64,000 bases of DNA from Tous-C4FEB sp044356555 (GCA_044356555.1 JBIKWB010000016.1:1-64000); one strand, 5' to 3'. Counted from the first letter of the stretch, positions 36,777-46,470 are shown. Notes: generated by a model from the sequence alone, not told the origin. Numbers and translations: made by a program.

Positions 36777-38047
36777 GATATCTTATTTTTATGCGGTAGT
36801 TGGTGTGAAATTACGCCGAGTTGGCCGACCAACAGTTTGACGGAGAAAAACGCCAGCAACGGAAATACGCTGAAGACGGCGAAGATGTAGGGATAGCCCT
36901 GATGTCCCGCAGCCCATGCGATGCAGAATTGGGAAATGATGCCGACCACGCCGCCGAGGGTGCCGCCCAAGCCGGTGACAAATGCGACGCTGTGAGAGGG
37001 GAAGACCTCGGCCGGCACGGCCAGATTTCCAAAGAGGCCGTGGCCGAGCGCCAGAAACGCCACGCCGGCCAGCGCCAGCGAAGGACTCGTTGTCAAGGCG
37101 ACCAGAGCTCCTGAAGCGAGGACGAGCAGCGAGGCCCCGAGCATCATACTCTTTCGCACCCGATCCAGCGCAAAGCCGCGACCGACCAGCCAGTTTACGA
37201 GCGCGCCGCCTGAGATCTGGCCCGCCGAAAGGGCCGCAAATGGAATCCAAGCAAACAGACCGATGTCGCTGAGCGTATAACCGTGGTTGGCCGTCAGGTA
37301 TTTGGGCACCCAGAAACTAATGAAGTAAATAATCGGATCGGTGAAAACCCGGACCAGAATGCAGCCCCACGTCCGCCGGTAACACAGCAGTTCCTTCAAA
37401 CCAAAGGGTTTGTCCACCAAAGGTGCCGGTGTGCCGCCATGGGGTTGGTTGGTCGAGGTTGCCTCGACGAATTTGGGCGCCGCCCGCTTGCAGACCACAA
37501 GCCACGCGATCACCCAGAGAAAGCCGACTGCGCCCACCATCACGAAGGTGGATCGCCAACCATAACTCAGCGCGAGCCACGTCACCATCGGGAAGGCAAT
37601 CACCGCGCCCAGAGCACCCCCGGAGGCGAAGAGACCCATGCCCAGCGCGCGTTCTTTGAGCGGAAACCACTCAGAAACCGCCTTGGCGCCGGCGGGGAAA
37701 TTCGCGGCCTCAAAGGTCCCGAGGATAAACCGGCACACCGACAATTGTGCCACCGAGTTGGCGGCGCCGTGAAGCATGCCGGCCACCGACCAGCCCGCGA
37801 CGGCCCACGCCAAACTGAGCCGTGTGCCGAGAAAATCGACCAAGCGACCGCTGACGGCATACATGATCGTATAACTGAGGAGGAAATACGTCGTGATTTT
37901 TGCGTAGCCGATGTCGTCGATTCCCAGATCTTTTTGGATCGTGGTGGCCAAAATCGAGAGCACCTGGCGATCAAGATAGTTTAGAGCGGTCGAAAGACAC
38001 AGCAGCACGGCGATCGTCCAGCGAAGAGAGGGAGAAGTTGCGCTCAT
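36773..38047 (-). CDS. MFS transporter, hexuronate (ExuT-like) / anion:cation symporter family
   Basis: An inner-membrane transporter with 12 predicted helices and 424 aa. The N-terminal helix ending in LSTALNYLDRQVLSILATTI is diagnostic for the anion:cation symporter group that includes ExuT and GudP. The first-loop region reads VDFLGTRLSLAWAVAGWSVA, and NFPAGAKAVSEWFPLKERAL is also typical. ExuT-type carriers bring in hexuronates or related sugar acids. It is preceded by a sulfatase after 3 bases and followed by an oxidoreductase with ATGA overlap. This supports import of a desulfated uronic acid. Specificity is inferred from the family. Confidence 0.87.
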   Translation of the reverse strand: MSATSPSLRWTIAVLLCLSTALNYLDRQVLSILATTIQKDLGIDDIGYAKITTYFLLSYTIMYAVSGRLVDFLGTRLSLAWAVAGWSVAGMLHGAANSVAQLSVCRFILGTFEAANFPAGAKAVSEWFPLKERALGMGLFASGGALGAVIAFPMVTWLALSYGWRSTFVMVGAVGFLWVIAWLVVCKRAAPKFVEATSTNQPHGGTPAPLVDKPFGLKELLCYRRTWGCILVRVFTDPIIYFISFWVPKYLTANHGYTLSDIGLFAWIPFAALSAGQISGGALVNWLVGRGFALDRVRKSMMLGASLLVLASGALVALTTSPSLALAGVAFLALGHGLFGNLAVPAEVFPSHSVAFVTGLGGTLGGVVGIISQFCIAWAAGHQGYPYIFAVFSVFPLLAFFSVKLLVGQLGVISHQLPHKNKIS

Positions 38048-38050
38048 GGG

Positions 38051-39403
38051 TTATTTGTTTCCGACGGAGGCGATCCATTGCCGGTGAAGACGCGTGAGTT
38101 CATCGACGAGGGCTGGATTTACGTGCGCGTGATTGGTTGTCTCGGCGGGGTCTTGCTCGACGTTGACGAGAGAAAGATCTTTTCCACCCTTTTCCATCAG
38201 CTTCCAAGCGTCCCGGCGCACGGCCCAGTCACTGCCAAAAAGCCAATGAAGTGCGCGCTGAGGCGGCTTAGCCTGACCGGTGAACAGCGGCATCAAATCC
38301 GTGCCATCGATGACGTGGCCGACGGGCGTCGTCGCTCCGGCCAAGTTGGTGAACGTCGGCAGGAAATCCATGGTCATCACGGTGGCGCTGTTGGTTGCAC
38401 CGGCCGTGACTACATCCGGCCAAGCGGCAATGAAGGGCACGCGGTGGCCGCCTTCGTGCATGCTGCCTTTTCGTCCCTGGAGGCGGCCGTTGGCGGGAAC
38501 GCCCTGCGGTGGAGCCGCTCCGTTGTCTGAGCAGAAAATCAGCAGGGTGTTTTTTTCGAGGCCGTGCGTGCGCAGCGTGGCGACGATGGCGCCGACCGAC
38601 GCATCCACTCCCTCGATCATTTCGCCGTAGATGTCTGCGGGAGATTTTTTCTGCGTGGGATTCCGGCTCTGCCATGGATCGTGCGGCGCCGCGTGGGAGA
38701 AAAAGAGGAAGAACGGCGCGTCTCTGTTTCGAGCGATGAATTCGGCGGCATACTTGGTCAAGAGGTCCGTCGTGTAGCCGGCCTCATTCGCGATTTTTTT
38801 GCCGTTCCACCAATCGAGCTGCTGCTCGCCGTGACTGGCGACGTGGGTGTGGTAATCCACGCCGCCGCCCACAAAACCGCGGAACTCGTCGAAGCCGTAA
38901 TTCATGGGGTGAAACTTGAAATCGTAGCCGAGGTGCCACTTGCCGATGAGGGCAGTGCGATAGCCGGCCGACCGCAGTAAGGCGCCGACGGTCACTTCGC
39001 TCGGCGCGAGGCCCCACGCCCAACGTTGCTTAGGGTTTTTCCGGCGCTGTTCTTGGAAGACCGGGGAGAGTTCCTCGTCGGGGACCCACGCGCAGCGTTG
39101 TGGATAGCGACCGGTCAACAAGGCGGCGCGGGTGGGTGAGCACATGGGGCCGTTGCTGTGAAAATCGGTGAACCGCATGCCGCCGGCCGCGAGGCGGTCG
39201 AGGTGAGGCGTTTTGTTTTCCGTGCTGCCGTAGCAGCCCAACGAACCGTAGCCGAGGTCGTCGGCCATGATCAGGACGATATTCGGGCGTCTGTCAGGCC
39301 CGGCCGGGGCCGGTGTCCCTTTGGTGGCGGCTTGCGCCCCGGCCGGCGATGCGATAGTGAGCAGCGGGGCGAAAATGTAGAGCGTGAGATTCAGTCGGCT
39401 CAT
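38051..39403 (-). CDS. Secreted formylglycine-dependent sulfatase (450 aa)
   Basis: A type I sulfatase. The maturation motif C88-S89-P90-T91-R92 in GPMCSPTRAALLTGRYP is intact, so C88 should become formylglycine. The metal ligands appear as D48-D49 (IVLIMADDLGYG) and near CSDNGAAP. The arylsulfatase A type segment YRTALIGKWHLGYD is present. A hydrophobic N-terminus (LTLYIFAPLLTIASPAGAQA) is a signal peptide for the periplasm. Desulfation is needed before most glycosidases or lyases can act. No maturation enzyme gene is seen in the window. Confidence 0.92.
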   Translation of the reverse strand: MSRLNLTLYIFAPLLTIASPAGAQAATKGTPAPAGPDRRPNIVLIMADDLGYGSLGCYGSTENKTPHLDRLAAGGMRFTDFHSNGPMCSPTRAALLTGRYPQRCAWVPDEELSPVFQEQRRKNPKQRWAWGLAPSEVTVGALLRSAGYRTALIGKWHLGYDFKFHPMNYGFDEFRGFVGGGVDYHTHVASHGEQQLDWWNGKKIANEAGYTTDLLTKYAAEFIARNRDAPFFLFFSHAAPHDPWQSRNPTQKKSPADIYGEMIEGVDASVGAIVATLRTHGLEKNTLLIFCSDNGAAPPQGVPANGRLQGRKGSMHEGGHRVPFIAAWPDVVTAGATNSATVMTMDFLPTFTNLAGATTPVGHVIDGTDLMPLFTGQAKPPQRALHWLFGSDWAVRRDAWKLMEKGGKDLSLVNVEQDPAETTNHAHVNPALVDELTRLHRQWIASVGNK

Positions 39404-39441
39404 TCGTAGGGTTGGTTTTCGTCTGCGAGGCGGGCTTGGGC

Positions 39442-40764
39442 CTAATTTCCCAAACGATCAAACGCCGCTTGGAGCGACTTGCGGGCCGCAGCTTCCTGCT
39501 TGGGCGCGATGTTTTCATCGGGTTTGGCCGGATCTTCCCACAGTTTCACGACCCGTCGGAGCTGGTTTTTATTGTCCAGCATATACTCGCTATTTCTGAC
39601 CTGGCGGTCGTCGAGGTTCTGGATGTGAACCCACTCGCGCGGCTGGCCGGGCTGACCGCGCAGTTGTGGAGCGAAGCTTCGTCCGTGGATCTGCGCCGGA
39701 GGTAACGGGGCTCCGGCGAGAGCGCACAGCGTCGGCAAGAGATCGGAGAAATCGACCAAGTCGTCGCACGTGGACGCTGCCTTGATCCGGCCCGGCCAGC
39801 GCACGATGAGGGGAACGTGTGTGCCTCGATCGGTCATGGTGCCTTTGCCGCCGCTGACGTTTTTCCCGTCGCCCCACGTATTGACGAGGTCTTTGTCGGT
39901 GCCGTTGTCCGCGAGGAAAATTACGATGGTATTGTCCGCGATGCGCAGATCTTCGAGTGACTGCAGGATGCGACCGACGTGCTTGTCGAGATAGGCCACC
40001 ATGTCCGGAAAATACTTGGGGTCGCCTTTGTGCTCTGAATGGGGGGTGCGGTAGGTCTGGTCCTTACTGTCCGGGGTGGGTTCCCACGGGAAGTGCGGCA
40101 AGCAGGTGGTTAGATAGGCGAGAAACGGTTTTTCCTTGGCCGCGTTCGACTGGATGAAATCGAGCAGAAACTCGAGGTTCAGATCGGGGCCGTAGCGCTC
40201 CTTGATTTGCTCGGCGAGGACCGTCCCGTTTTGGTTGAAGTGAGGGGTCCAGTAGCGCCGCCGCTTCTGTCCGGTGGCGTCGAAGATTTGCCAGGTTTGA
40301 TATTGGTCGAACCCGAATTCCCGCATCGTGTTGTGCTTGTGCAGGAGCGACACATGCCACTTGCCGACGATCCCGGTCGCGTAGCCGGCCTGCTGAAGTT
40401 GCCGCGCAAAACTGGGTTGGTCGGGATTTAGATAGATGTTCTCCTGGGTCCGGCTGTGCAGGACGGTCGTTAGGCCGTGCGCGAACGGGTAGCGGCCGGT
40501 CAGCAGCGAGGCGCGCGATGGAGAGCAGAAGGGGTTGGAGAAACAGCGGTCGAACCGCATGCCCTGCGCGGCGAGGCGATCAATATTCGGGGTCTTGAGG
40601 GAAGTGCCGCCATAGGCCGACAAACATTCAACCCCGAGGTCATCGGCCAAAATAATTACGATGTTGGGCTGGCTGGACGAGTTGCCGGCAGCGAAGGCCG
40701 TGAGGCTCAGAGTCGTCGCGATTCCCAGAGCGATGGCCCACGAAAAAATCTTCTGCGGTTTCAT
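39442..40764 (-). CDS. Secreted formylglycine-dependent sulfatase (440 aa)
   Basis: A second type I sulfatase, clearly different from its neighbour. A signal peptide ends near LTAFAAGN. D41-D42 (IVIILADDLGVECL) and C80-S81-P82-S83-R84 (NPFCSPSRASLLTGRYPFA) are the metal and formylglycine sites, and GIVGKWHVSLL and IVIFLADNGTDKDL complete the core. The two sulfatases probably remove sulfate from different positions or sugars. It follows a receptor gene by 195 bases and precedes the other sulfatase by 38. A possible 47-codon frame upstream overlaps its start as ATGA. Confidence 0.92.
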   Translation of the reverse strand: MKPQKIFSWAIALGIATTLSLTAFAAGNSSSQPNIVIILADDLGVECLSAYGGTSLKTPNIDRLAAQGMRFDRCFSNPFCSPSRASLLTGRYPFAHGLTTVLHSRTQENIYLNPDQPSFARQLQQAGYATGIVGKWHVSLLHKHNTMREFGFDQYQTWQIFDATGQKRRRYWTPHFNQNGTVLAEQIKERYGPDLNLEFLLDFIQSNAAKEKPFLAYLTTCLPHFPWEPTPDSKDQTYRTPHSEHKGDPKYFPDMVAYLDKHVGRILQSLEDLRIADNTIVIFLADNGTDKDLVNTWGDGKNVSGGKGTMTDRGTHVPLIVRWPGRIKAASTCDDLVDFSDLLPTLCALAGAPLPPAQIHGRSFAPQLRGQPGQPREWVHIQNLDDRQVRNSEYMLDNKNQLRRVVKLWEDPAKPDENIAPKQEAAARKSLQAAFDRLGN

Positions 40765-40904
40765 TTTTGCGGATTTGGGCGCTGGCTCAGGAAGGAGGTA
40801 AGCTGAATGAAACCGACGTCGAAGTCATGAGCCGACGATAAATCCAGGGCGGGTAATGGCATGGCAAACGACCAAGTGGTGCCGAGGTCGAAGCTGGGTT
40901 TCAT
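40761..40904 (-). CDS. Possible 47-aa coupled small ORF before the sulfatase
   Basis: An ATG frame on the minus strand reads MKPSFDLGTTWSFAMPLPAL, DLSSAHDFDVGFIQLTSFLS and ends QRPNPQK, with its stop codon overlapping the sulfatase start as ATGA. This is the same coupling seen at four other junctions in the operon. There is no signal peptide and no known family. It could be a leader peptide, a remnant of a former gene, or chance; the sequence alone does not decide. Confidence 0.3.
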   Translation of the reverse strand: MKPSFDLGTTWSFAMPLPALDLSSAHDFDVGFIQLTSFLSQRPNPQK

Positions 40905-40959
40905 CCGGTGATTTAGAAAAAGCCGCGTCTTCGGTGGGTTGAGACCGGGGACGGGGACA

Positions 40960-43900
40960 TCAAAAACTCACCGTAGTAGAAATGCCCAGCTTACGCGGGG
41001 AGTTTAGCCATTGGGCGTAGCGGAGTGTGCCGTTGGTCGAGCGGACGAGGTAGACGACTTGATTGGCGTCCATCAGATTGGTCACGTTGATCTGCAGGGA
41101 GGTGCGGATTTTCCCGATCGGCTTGAACCGGTAGGTGGCGAACAGATCGTGCAGGAGGCGGTCGGGAAAATAGAACATCTTCCGTTTGTTCCCGTCGGCG
41201 GCGTCGGTGAACATGTAGCCGCGCTGATTATCGCGCAGACTGCTGCTGTGGCCGACGACCAGTCCGCGGAGCTTTCCTTCGTTGAATTGATAGCGGTTGA
41301 TCAGGCTGTAGCTCCGCTCGGCGTAGCCGATGGTTTTTTCGCCGGCGCGACGGACGATCAGGGTGCCGCCAGAGGGCGAGACGAAGCCGAGTTGGTGCTC
41401 GCTGAGCGGGAGCCCGGTGACGGCGGTGCCGACGCCCGGCGTGCGAAGGCCGAGTAGTTCGGCGTTGAGGATCTGGCCGGACTCTAGGTCGAGCTGCGCG
41501 GCGTAAGGACTGTTTGCGTCCTTCATCATCGCGATCGAGAGCGGAATACGGGCCGAGGCCGGATTACTCGGGTCGGAGAGAACGAGCAGAGGTGTGACCG
41601 CTCCGCCCGGAGTGGCGCGGACACCGACAACGGTCTGGCCACCGACTGTGGTGGTGTTGAACTGATCGTTGTAGAATTGCGGCAGGTCGACGTTGGCCCG
41701 CTCGCTGCCGTTGGCGGTGGCGAAGTTGACGCGAATTTCCCAACCGCGAGTCGGGCGTGCGGAGAGGGTGAGATTGTAGCCGTCGGACGTTCTGCTGAAT
41801 GTGTAAGAGGGTCCGCCGTTGCGACCGTTGATGCCGTCGGGATCGACGTCGTTCCGGTTGCCGATGTTGGCCGTGAAGTTCTGGGCCTCGGACTGATAGT
41901 AATTGAAATTGCCCGAGACGCGGTCCTGCCAAAGTCCGAACTTCAGGCCGATGTCTTTGCTCACGCCTTTGCCGGGAGGCAGGGGCTGGTTGTAGATGTC
42001 GCGGGTGGTGTCGAAGTTGATCTTGGCGTTGGTGGCGTAGTTGAGAGAGAGGCGCACGCCCTTCAACGGTGTGTCGACGACGGCGCCGGTCGTCAGGCTG
42101 TCGTAGCTGATGGGTCCTCGCTTAAGACCAATGTTTCTGCGGAGGCCGCTCGCCTCCTCGGTCCGGTAACCGGCCATCGTATCGATCCGTCCTTTCCACC
42201 ATTCGCTGAACACGCTCACGCCACTGCTGCGTTCGGTGACGTCCTCTTGGGAATAGGCCCCGACGGTGCTCTGGCCGGTGGTCGGGTTGATCGGGCCGGA
42301 GAGGCCGAGGGGGTTGCCCGCAGTGGGAGGGACGGCGCCGGGGAAAATCAGGGGTTGGGAGACGTAAGTCTTGCCGTTGGGATGCACGAGCGACGAGAAG
42401 GGCCATTTCTTGCCTCCGACTAGCGCCGTGGGATTGACCGGGACCCAGAACGACGGCATGGGAACGCGACCAAGGTCGGCCACGCTAATCAACGCCGGGT
42501 TCACGGGCGCGTTGCCGGACGCGTCAGCCTCATAAAATCTCCACTGGTCCTGGTTCGTCCAAGACTCCATGTCTTGATGAAACGCGCTGGCTTGATGGGA
42601 GCCCCAGCGACCGAGGTTCTTTTGGTAAACCAAGGCGGCGCGGTAGCCGCGGGCTCCGGTATGAAAGGGGTTCAAGACTGGGAAGTTCATGTTGAACGCC
42701 CACTTCGTGCCGATCTGTCCGGTCGCCGGATCCGCGTAGAGGTTGCCGGCCGCCCCTGGGGCAAAGATCGAATTATTCGTCGGACTCAGCGCGTTGTTGA
42801 CGCGCGCGTCGTGGCCGTAGCGCACCTGCAGGCCGAGACCTTCGGCGAGTTTCGCCTCGGCGACGATGGATCGGCTGAGGTTCTTGAAGGCAAAGGCGTA
42901 ATAGGGGCCGAAGAGCGTATCGGCTTTCGTAACATCGATGAGTCCGTCGGTCAGCGCGCTCGCGTTCGGGAAGGCTGCCAGGTAACGCGTGCTCTGGTTG
43001 TCCACCCGCTCACCGGTGGGCAGCAATTGCGTGAGCGGAGCGCGCACGATGCCGGAGTTGGGATAAGTGGTGTCGCGAATCAAGTGGCGCCACTCGCCAC
43101 GGATTTCGAGGTTCTTCCAGGGCCGGACGGTCGTCGCGAAGGTGAGGCCTTCATTCAACTGGCGGTTGGCGGGTCGGAAATATTTCGTGTCGCCATGGAC
43201 GGCATTGATGCGAAAGCCCCAATATTTGAAGCCGGCGCCGACATCGAGCGTGTAGCGGCGGCTGCCTTCGGAGTCCCCGCCTGCGGTGAAGCTCCCTTGC
43301 TGCCGACGGCCCACGAGCGCGCGTTTGGAGTTGGTGGTGATGACGCCGCCAGCATCACCGGAGCCAAAGAGGAGCGAGTTGGAACCGCCGAGTGCATCGA
43401 CCCGCTCGACGTCGAAGGAGTCCATCAACGCGGTGTCGGCGCGGAGGAAGCCGTCGCGCCGGGGGTTGCTGATCGTCAGCCCGCGCATGGTCATGCTCTT
43501 CGGATCCTGCCGGTCTCCGTCTAGGTCGCCGCGCACTTCCTCGTTCCCGCCGGAGATGATGGCGGAGCCGAGACCGCCGAGCTGGGAAAGCATCTGCGTC
43601 ATATCGACCACGCCCAGCTCGTCCATGAGCTGCCGGTTAAACACCTTGGCATCGAGGGCGGTCTTGCCGAGGGCGACATTGGTGCCGGTGATGGAATTGG
43701 TATTCGTGGCTTGGTAGGTGTCGGAGGCATCGGCCGAAACCTCAAAGGGCGTGAGATTGACGATCTCATTCGCCGTGCCGGCAGCTTCCGCTGCGTTCTT
43801 GACCGCCAGCTCATCGGGATCGAGGCGACCATTCTTATTCTTGTCCCACTTGGCGAGGGCAGCCGAATCGACCGGGCTTGGTGCGATTTGGGCGGAGCCG

Positions 43901-43965
43901 ACGGTGGCGAGGATTGGGCAGGCAAGGGCGAGGGCAACGCAACGAAACGTGGACGCGAACTTCAT
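40960..43965 (-). CDS. TonB-dependent receptor with N-terminal EF-hand (1001 aa)
   Basis: An outer-membrane receptor with signal peptide (FRCVALALACPILATVGSAQ). Just after it lies an EF-hand loop at residues 41-52, DKNKNGRLDPDE, with acidic or Asn ligands at positions 1, 3, 5, 9 and 12, the central Gly, and the Leu at position 8. Then come EIVNLTPFEVSADASDTYQA, a TonB-box-like stretch, and a plug domain with MTMRGLTISNPRRDGFLRAD and VERVDALGGSNSLLFGSGDA. The barrel ends LGISTTVSF. It is the receptor closest to the sulfatases and the likely importer of the operon's glycan. The EF-hand may sense calcium, which often cross-links sulfated or uronate glycans. Confidence 0.9.
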   Translation of the reverse strand: MKFASTFRCVALALACPILATVGSAQIAPSPVDSAALAKWDKNKNGRLDPDELAVKNAAEAAGTANEIVNLTPFEVSADASDTYQATNTNSITGTNVALGKTALDAKVFNRQLMDELGVVDMTQMLSQLGGLGSAIISGGNEEVRGDLDGDRQDPKSMTMRGLTISNPRRDGFLRADTALMDSFDVERVDALGGSNSLLFGSGDAGGVITTNSKRALVGRRQQGSFTAGGDSEGSRRYTLDVGAGFKYWGFRINAVHGDTKYFRPANRQLNEGLTFATTVRPWKNLEIRGEWRHLIRDTTYPNSGIVRAPLTQLLPTGERVDNQSTRYLAAFPNASALTDGLIDVTKADTLFGPYYAFAFKNLSRSIVAEAKLAEGLGLQVRYGHDARVNNALSPTNNSIFAPGAAGNLYADPATGQIGTKWAFNMNFPVLNPFHTGARGYRAALVYQKNLGRWGSHQASAFHQDMESWTNQDQWRFYEADASGNAPVNPALISVADLGRVPMPSFWVPVNPTALVGGKKWPFSSLVHPNGKTYVSQPLIFPGAVPPTAGNPLGLSGPINPTTGQSTVGAYSQEDVTERSSGVSVFSEWWKGRIDTMAGYRTEEASGLRRNIGLKRGPISYDSLTTGAVVDTPLKGVRLSLNYATNAKINFDTTRDIYNQPLPPGKGVSKDIGLKFGLWQDRVSGNFNYYQSEAQNFTANIGNRNDVDPDGINGRNGGPSYTFSRTSDGYNLTLSARPTRGWEIRVNFATANGSERANVDLPQFYNDQFNTTTVGGQTVVGVRATPGGAVTPLLVLSDPSNPASARIPLSIAMMKDANSPYAAQLDLESGQILNAELLGLRTPGVGTAVTGLPLSEHQLGFVSPSGGTLIVRRAGEKTIGYAERSYSLINRYQFNEGKLRGLVVGHSSSLRDNQRGYMFTDAADGNKRKMFYFPDRLLHDLFATYRFKPIGKIRTSLQINVTNLMDANQVVYLVRSTNGTLRYAQWLNSPRKLGISTTVSF

Positions 43966-44033
43966 GTTGGGTGGGGTGGATGTCAGCTGAATGCCGGACG
44001 ATGTTAGACGGCGCTCGGGTGTGGCTTGGGCCC

Positions 44034-44062
44034 GTTACGCGCCGCGGCGGTCGGCGCGTAAC
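44034..44062. repeat. Perfect 10-bp inverted repeat between two receptor genes
   Basis: GTTACGCGCC and GGCGCGTAAC are separated by 9 bases. The repeat lies about 30 bases downstream of one receptor gene and 70 upstream of the next on the same strand. No T tract follows on the minus strand, so it is not a standard terminator. It may stabilise an mRNA end, cause partial termination, or bind a protein. Confidence 0.6.
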
Positions 44063-44090
44063 GTCCGAAGCAATGCGTTTTGATTGTCGC

Positions 44091-46391
44091 TTACCACGAC
44101 AATGAATACGTGAGGCGCGCGATCAGCGGTTCGCTGAGAATGCCGCCTTCCGTGACGTAGTCGTCGTCGAGGGCGTTTTCCACATTCAGACTAATCTGAT
44201 GCTTGGTTTTGCCCGCTTTGAACTCATAGGCGACCATACCACGGACGATGGTGTAGGGATCACTTAGGCGGAAGCGGTCAGGCAGGGTCGGAAACGTGCG
44301 GGTTTCACTCCGGTAGGTCGCACCGGCCCCAAAAACGAAACCGTGAAGCGCGCCCGCCGCGGGGGCATAGCGAGCCCAAACGTTATACATTTTTTCCGGG
44401 CTTCTGACCAAGCCGAAGCCGACCTCTTCCGGGGCTTGATCGTTTTTGGTCACTTTGCCGTCGGAGGCAAAAGCGGAGGCAAAGACGCCAAACTCACGAT
44501 TAGGATTCCAGTTCAGGGACAATTCGAATCCCTTCGATTCTTCTTCGCCCGAAGCCAGTTGGAATGTGCTGATGACCTGCTCGTTTGGAACCCCGACCAC
44601 GTTGCTCTCCCGCACGAAGAAGTCCCGGGCGATATTGGTGCGTTGTTGTTGATAGCCCAACAACTCGACGCGGAACTTTCCGTCCGCCCGGGCGTAGCGC
44701 ACGCCGATTTCAGTGCCTTCGCCGGTTTGGGGATCAATGGCGTTGGGTTTGACGGTGTCGACGAAGGCGCGGAGGGCGGCGACCGTGGTGAATCGGGTGA
44801 AGTCGGCCGGATTCTGGCGATTGCCCCGTTGGATGAGGAAGCTCGTCGAGGTGTTAACAAAAGCGGTCCATTTGGCGCTGTCGGATGAGTGCAAGACATA
44901 CGTGCCGCCCAAGGTGTAGGTAGTATCCTTGCCCGTTGCGACCGCCCGGCCATTACTGCGATAATCGATTTCCGTGTTGTCGCCGTCGCCTTGAGCTGCG
45001 CCCCACATCAGGGTGGCCCGGCTGGCGGGTGCCGTGATAAACTGGGTAAAGCGAACGTTCGTCCAATCGAGATTGTTTTTGATGTCGGCCGATTGGACTG
45101 TGTAAAGCGCCTTAGCCGGTGGCTGAGGGTAGTCGGCAGCTTCTGCGCTGCGCGAGAGAGGGATGGTGATCGTAATCGGGGTGATCTCCGGATTGGTTCG
45201 GATTTGCTGCTGCCGATCTTCGCTCTTGTTCGACTCGGCACCGATGATCGACTCGATCTTGAAATTCCGGAATTCGGTCTGATGCAGAAGATCTGCTTTG
45301 TAGCCGTTAACGGTGCGTTTGCGCTCTGAGTTCTGATAGTAGCCCGTCGCGGTCGGTCCGGTGGCCAAACCGTAGACGCCGTCGATCGCGTTTGATTCCC
45401 CGTATTGGCGCGCGTAGAGCGCGCCCAAGCGGAGGGTAAGGCTCTCGCTCAGCTTGGCGGTGAGATAACCGGACGCGATCCCCGCTTCGCCTTCACGGTA
45501 GGACCATGGACCATGGTAATTGAAATTGCGATTGTTGCGCAGGCGATTGTTGGGGTCGGTCACACGGGCGGTTCCTGAGCCGAGGCTGACGAAGGCGGCC
45601 GTGCGGGCTGGGTGTGCTTTGGTGCGATTGCCCTCGGCGTTCACCTCGAAGCTGACTTTGTCCGTCAAGTTGGTGCGATAGGCGCCATAGAGACTGGACT
45701 GACTGTTCCAGTAGAATTGCTGCTTGCGAGTATGCTCTTGGTAGCCGGTGCCGAAGCGAAAGCCCGTGCCGGGCCGACCTGCTACAACTCCTGCGGTCTC
45801 TAAGTTTGCGCGGTAACCGTCATTGCTGGAGGCACCCACTGAAGCGGAAGACATGGACTCACCCCTGGAAGCCTCTTTGGGCACGAAGTTGATTGTGCCA
45901 CCGGCGGACGACTGGCCGTAGAGGATCGAGTTCGCACCTTTGGTAACCTCAACGCGGCCAATTCCATCGGTTGAGACATTGAGCAGACCGGTTTGAAAGC
46001 CGTTGTAGAGCGGTTCTGAGACAAAGCCTCGAACCGTGAAATCAGTGCCGGCAGCGAGTTGGGCCCCGTCGTTAAGGAACTGGTCTTGGGAGCCTCGGGC
46101 AACGCCGGCGAACTGTGTCGCGAAATCGGACGGGTTGTTGAGTTTAAGATCCTCGATTACGCCGCTGGTGAGCACCGAAGTGACGAAAGGGATTTCATCA
46201 CGGGGCTTGGCCACGAGTGTACCGGTGTTGGTCTGAGTCGCGGAATACCGATCCACGGATTTTTCGGTGACTTCAAACGGGGTGAGGGTGATCGGACGGG
46301 CATCAACACCGTAAACGGCCGGGATCAAACAAAGGCAGCTCGCGAGGAGTGCCGACGACTTAGGGATAATGCTCTTATTCAGAGTAGGCAT
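44091..46391 (-). CDS. TonB-dependent receptor (766 aa)
   Basis: A smaller outer-membrane receptor with a siderophore-receptor-like layout. The ATG chosen places MPTLNKSIIPKSSALLASCL before a hydrophobic signal; a start 10 codons upstream is possible. ITLTPFEVTEKSVDRYSATQ begins the mature end. The plug has FTVRGFVSEPLYNGFQTGLL and IGRVEVTKGANSILYGQSSA, both typical. The barrel closes with LIARLTYSLSW, ending in an aromatic residue. It is the first gene of the minus-strand locus, reading away from the XylR-type regulator gene, so it is probably the most directly regulated one. Confidence 0.9.
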   Translation of the reverse strand: MPTLNKSIIPKSSALLASCLCLIPAVYGVDARPITLTPFEVTEKSVDRYSATQTNTGTLVAKPRDEIPFVTSVLTSGVIEDLKLNNPSDFATQFAGVARGSQDQFLNDGAQLAAGTDFTVRGFVSEPLYNGFQTGLLNVSTDGIGRVEVTKGANSILYGQSSAGGTINFVPKEASRGESMSSASVGASSNDGYRANLETAGVVAGRPGTGFRFGTGYQEHTRKQQFYWNSQSSLYGAYRTNLTDKVSFEVNAEGNRTKAHPARTAAFVSLGSGTARVTDPNNRLRNNRNFNYHGPWSYREGEAGIASGYLTAKLSESLTLRLGALYARQYGESNAIDGVYGLATGPTATGYYQNSERKRTVNGYKADLLHQTEFRNFKIESIIGAESNKSEDRQQQIRTNPEITPITITIPLSRSAEAADYPQPPAKALYTVQSADIKNNLDWTNVRFTQFITAPASRATLMWGAAQGDGDNTEIDYRSNGRAVATGKDTTYTLGGTYVLHSSDSAKWTAFVNTSTSFLIQRGNRQNPADFTRFTTVAALRAFVDTVKPNAIDPQTGEGTEIGVRYARADGKFRVELLGYQQQRTNIARDFFVRESNVVGVPNEQVISTFQLASGEEESKGFELSLNWNPNREFGVFASAFASDGKVTKNDQAPEEVGFGLVRSPEKMYNVWARYAPAAGALHGFVFGAGATYRSETRTFPTLPDRFRLSDPYTIVRGMVAYEFKAGKTKHQISLNVENALDDDYVTEGGILSEPLIARLTYSLSW

Positions 46392-46470
46392 GGGTGAGGG
46401 GGTTAACTGTCGGCTGAACACCAGCCGAAGTGGTCACCATATCAGGAACGACGCTTTCGCCGTAGGCTCG

